The position numbers were made by a program, and so were the translations under genes. DNA of 53,146 bases. Origin: Fluviicola sp. (GTDB lineage: Bacteria > Bacteroidota > Bacteroidia > Flavobacteriales_D > Crocinitomicaceae). Position 1 is the stretch's first letter; each line of letters opens with the position of its first letter. This document shows, piece by piece, positions 51,597 to 53,146 of the stretch. The notes under the pieces are model-generated. The model had not been told where the DNA came from. It worked only from the letters and a program-made list of their open reading frames with translations, and searched no databases. The stretch spans positions 1 through 53,146 of the forward strand of contig NZ_JAQSWB010000013.1 of NCBI RefSeq assembly GCF_029266855.1, in the 5' to 3' direction.

Positions 51597-51616
51597 TCTG
51601 ATTTAGAAAAATTGAG

Positions 51617-51651
51617 GGTTGAGGAAGTGATTTCTCAACCTTTAATTTTTT
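51617..51651 (+). terminator. intrinsic terminator after M43 copy 1
   Basis: GGTTGAG (51617-51623) pairs with CTCAACC (51634-51640), followed by TTTAATTTTTT. Confidence 0.75.
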
Positions 51652-51809
51652 CCATTAGTTTCTGTTTAATCAACAATTCTGACACTTAAAGCAATTTCTG
51701 ATACACCCCATTCAAAAAGTCAGTAAATTTCGTGGATTGAACTATATTCTCTTTCCAACTTTCCCTCATCATTTAAATCATTGTTATAAAACAAGCTAGA
51801 ATTAATAAA

Positions 51810-52772
51810 ATGAAAAAACAATTTTACTCTCTCTTAGCAATCTCACTTATTTCCATGGGGAGTTTTGCTCAAATGCCCGAACGCATTTTGGATAAAAGCA
51901 ACATGCGAGAAGGCGAGCACGTTGAATACTGTACTACCCACAAGAAACTGGCAGAACTTAGAAAAGACCCTAAGATGGCTGCAATGATTGATGGAGCTCA
52001 AGCGGAGATGCAAAATCATGCAAAATCCAAGGGAGACAATAATACAACCAAGGCTACTGTTTATAAGATCCCGGTGGTATTCCATATTATCCATAACAAT
52101 GGTACCGAAAACATTTCCAAGGAACAGGTAGCAGATGCTGTTGCAATCCTTAACAGGGATTACAGAAAGTTAAATACAGATGCTAACAATGTTCAAACTC
52201 CTTTCCAGGGAATGCCTACTGATGTTGAAATCGAATTCGAATTGGCTAAAAAAGCTCCCAATGGGGCATGTTTTGCTGGTATTACGAGAACAAGCACTGC
52301 ACTCACCGTAGCTCCCCCGGATCAGGGATGGAGCAATCCCGGAGGACTTCAACAGGTAAACGCGGTGATTAACGGAAATGATATTTACCAGGGAGTATGG
52401 CCTCATACAAAGTACTTAAATATTTATGTTGCTGCTGATATCGGCGGAGCTGCCGGTTATACGTATAACCCTATGACTAACGCAACAGCCTCTGCTTCGA
52501 ACATGTATTATAACGGCATTTTTATCTTAAGTACTTATACCGGTTCTATAGGAACGTCCTCTGTAAATTCAAGCCGTTCATTAACTCATGAGGTTGGTCA
52601 CTGGTTGAACTTAGAACATGTTTGGGGACCGAATAATAACCCTGGAAATGCTGCCAGCTGTTCAGATGACGATGGTGTTCAGGACACTCCTATGTGCATT
52701 GGAGTTACATCTTGTTCACTTAGCTCGAATACCTGTAATGACCCAGTTCAACAGCCGGCCGAAATCAATTAA
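51810..52772 (+). CDS. M43 metalloprotease copy 2, N-terminal part ending in a frameshift
   Basis: A 320-residue frame closely related to copy 1. It has the signal peptide (YSLLAISLISMGSFAQ), MREGEHVEYC, the HNNGTENISKEQV segment and the zinc site HEVGHWLNLEH (residues 260-270). After SLSSNTCN the reading continues as DPVQQPAEIN and stops. In copy 1 this place is followed by 40 residues that include the Met-turn (NYMDYSYCSKMFT). These residues are missing, and the next recognisable sequence (STAGRNQLITVSNHAATGIN, compare STGRANMVSASNLTAVGAN) is in another frame (see the next entry). About 115-118 bp have been deleted relative to copy 1, not a multiple of three. The product would lack part of the active site. 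If the deletion is an assembly error, this is an intact gene. Confidence 0.85.
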   Translation: MKKQFYSLLAISLISMGSFAQMPERILDKSNMREGEHVEYCTTHKKLAELRKDPKMAAMIDGAQAEMQNHAKSKGDNNTTKATVYKIPVVFHIIHNNGTENISKEQVADAVAILNRDYRKLNTDANNVQTPFQGMPTDVEIEFELAKKAPNGACFAGITRTSTALTVAPPDQGWSNPGGLQQVNAVINGNDIYQGVWPHTKYLNIYVAADIGGAAGYTYNPMTNATASASNMYYNGIFILSTYTGSIGTSSVNSSRSLTHEVGHWLNLEHVWGPNNNPGNAASCSDDDGVQDTPMCIGVTSCSLSSNTCNDPVQQPAEIN

Positions 52773-53146
52773 TTACAGTTTCAAATCACGCTGCTACGGG
52801 AATCAATACCACACCGACTTTATGTACTGCAAAATTCAGTACTTCCAGAACGGTAATCTGTGCCGGTGAATCCATTACATTTACAGACGAATCTTACAAT
52901 GCGGCAACAGGCTGGACCTGGACATTTACCGGTGGGTCTCCCGCTTCATCAAGTCAGCAAAACCCAACAGTCACTTACAACACACCGGGAACATATGCTG
53001 TTCAGCTTCAGGCAACTGACGGAACTAACAGTAATACTTCAAACGTCCCTGCTTATATTACCGTATTACCAGCAGGTGGAAACCTTCCTTTATACGAGAG
53101 CTTTGAGAGTTCGATGAACTTAAGCAGTCCAAACTGGTTTGTTTTT
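52742..53146 (+). pseudogene. M43 metalloprotease copy 2, detached PKD/C-terminal part
   Basis: This frame, two bases off the preceding one, has a TGA at 52739 and no start. It reads the post-catalytic linker (AATGINTTPTLCTAKFSTSR), a PKD domain (ICAGESITFTDESYNAATGW, TWTFTGGSPASSSQQNPTVT), and the start of the MAM-like module (LPLYESFESSMNLSSPNWFV), parallel to copy 1. It runs off the window end. It is the remainder of the copy 2 gene after the deletion-frameshift. Confidence 0.75.

Overview
The window reads as chromosomal DNA of a Bacteroidota bacterium, most likely Flavobacteriales and close to Fluviicola/Crocinitomicaceae (the genus-level guess is inference). The signs are: several secreted proteins ending in type IX secretion (T9SS) sorting domains, -7 boxes of the Bacteroidota form TAnnTTTG, weak Shine-Dalgarno usage, and Bacteroidota families such as RteC and the surE-lpxB pair.

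Layout. 1-4065: a secreted beta-barrel protein and a large AsmA-like protein. 4221-5303: a compact two-gene unit (GNAT-like protein plus helix-turn-helix protein) behind two tandem palindromes, a probable toxin-antitoxin module. 5393-10305: an unknown gene, then a three-gene cell-surface operon ending in an 821-residue T9SS protein. 10514-16500: an accessory block with an RteC-family regulator, an AT-rich pair (P-loop ATPase with zinc-ribbon and winged-helix ends, plus an unknown protein), a tRNA-3'-end-like fragment, a small protein with a bacteriocin-leader-like start, and strongly folded intergenic DNA. 16519-20328: a three-gene cassette of unknown function, an OmpA-type protein, two duplicated HTH genes and a pair of 50-bp palindromic repeats.

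20329-34195 is mostly housekeeping: a ChaN-like protein, methylmalonyl-CoA mutase (mutA-mutB) behind an EI24 membrane protein, an LtaS-like phosphotransferase coupled to a diacylglycerol-kinase-like enzyme, a FtsB/DivIC divisome protein, SpoIID-like, and surE-(membrane protein)-lpxB. 34332-53146 holds a PQQ-type beta-propeller, DNA polymerase I, a PAS-LuxR regulator, an M36 metalloprotease with T9SS tail, an UPF1-like SF1 helicase, a Cys/Met-metabolism PLP enzyme, an SDR, and two tandem M43 metalloproteases, the second with an internal deletion and frameshift and running off the window.

The most interesting points are the AT-rich ATPase pair (candidate defence system), the toxin-antitoxin candidate with its operator, the unknown three-gene cassette, the LtaS-like/lipid-kinase coupling, and a recurrent TAnnTTTG box only 3-6 nt before the start codon of several genes, which suggests leaderless mRNAs. 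No CRISPR array, complete tRNA, rRNA or intact transposase was seen.
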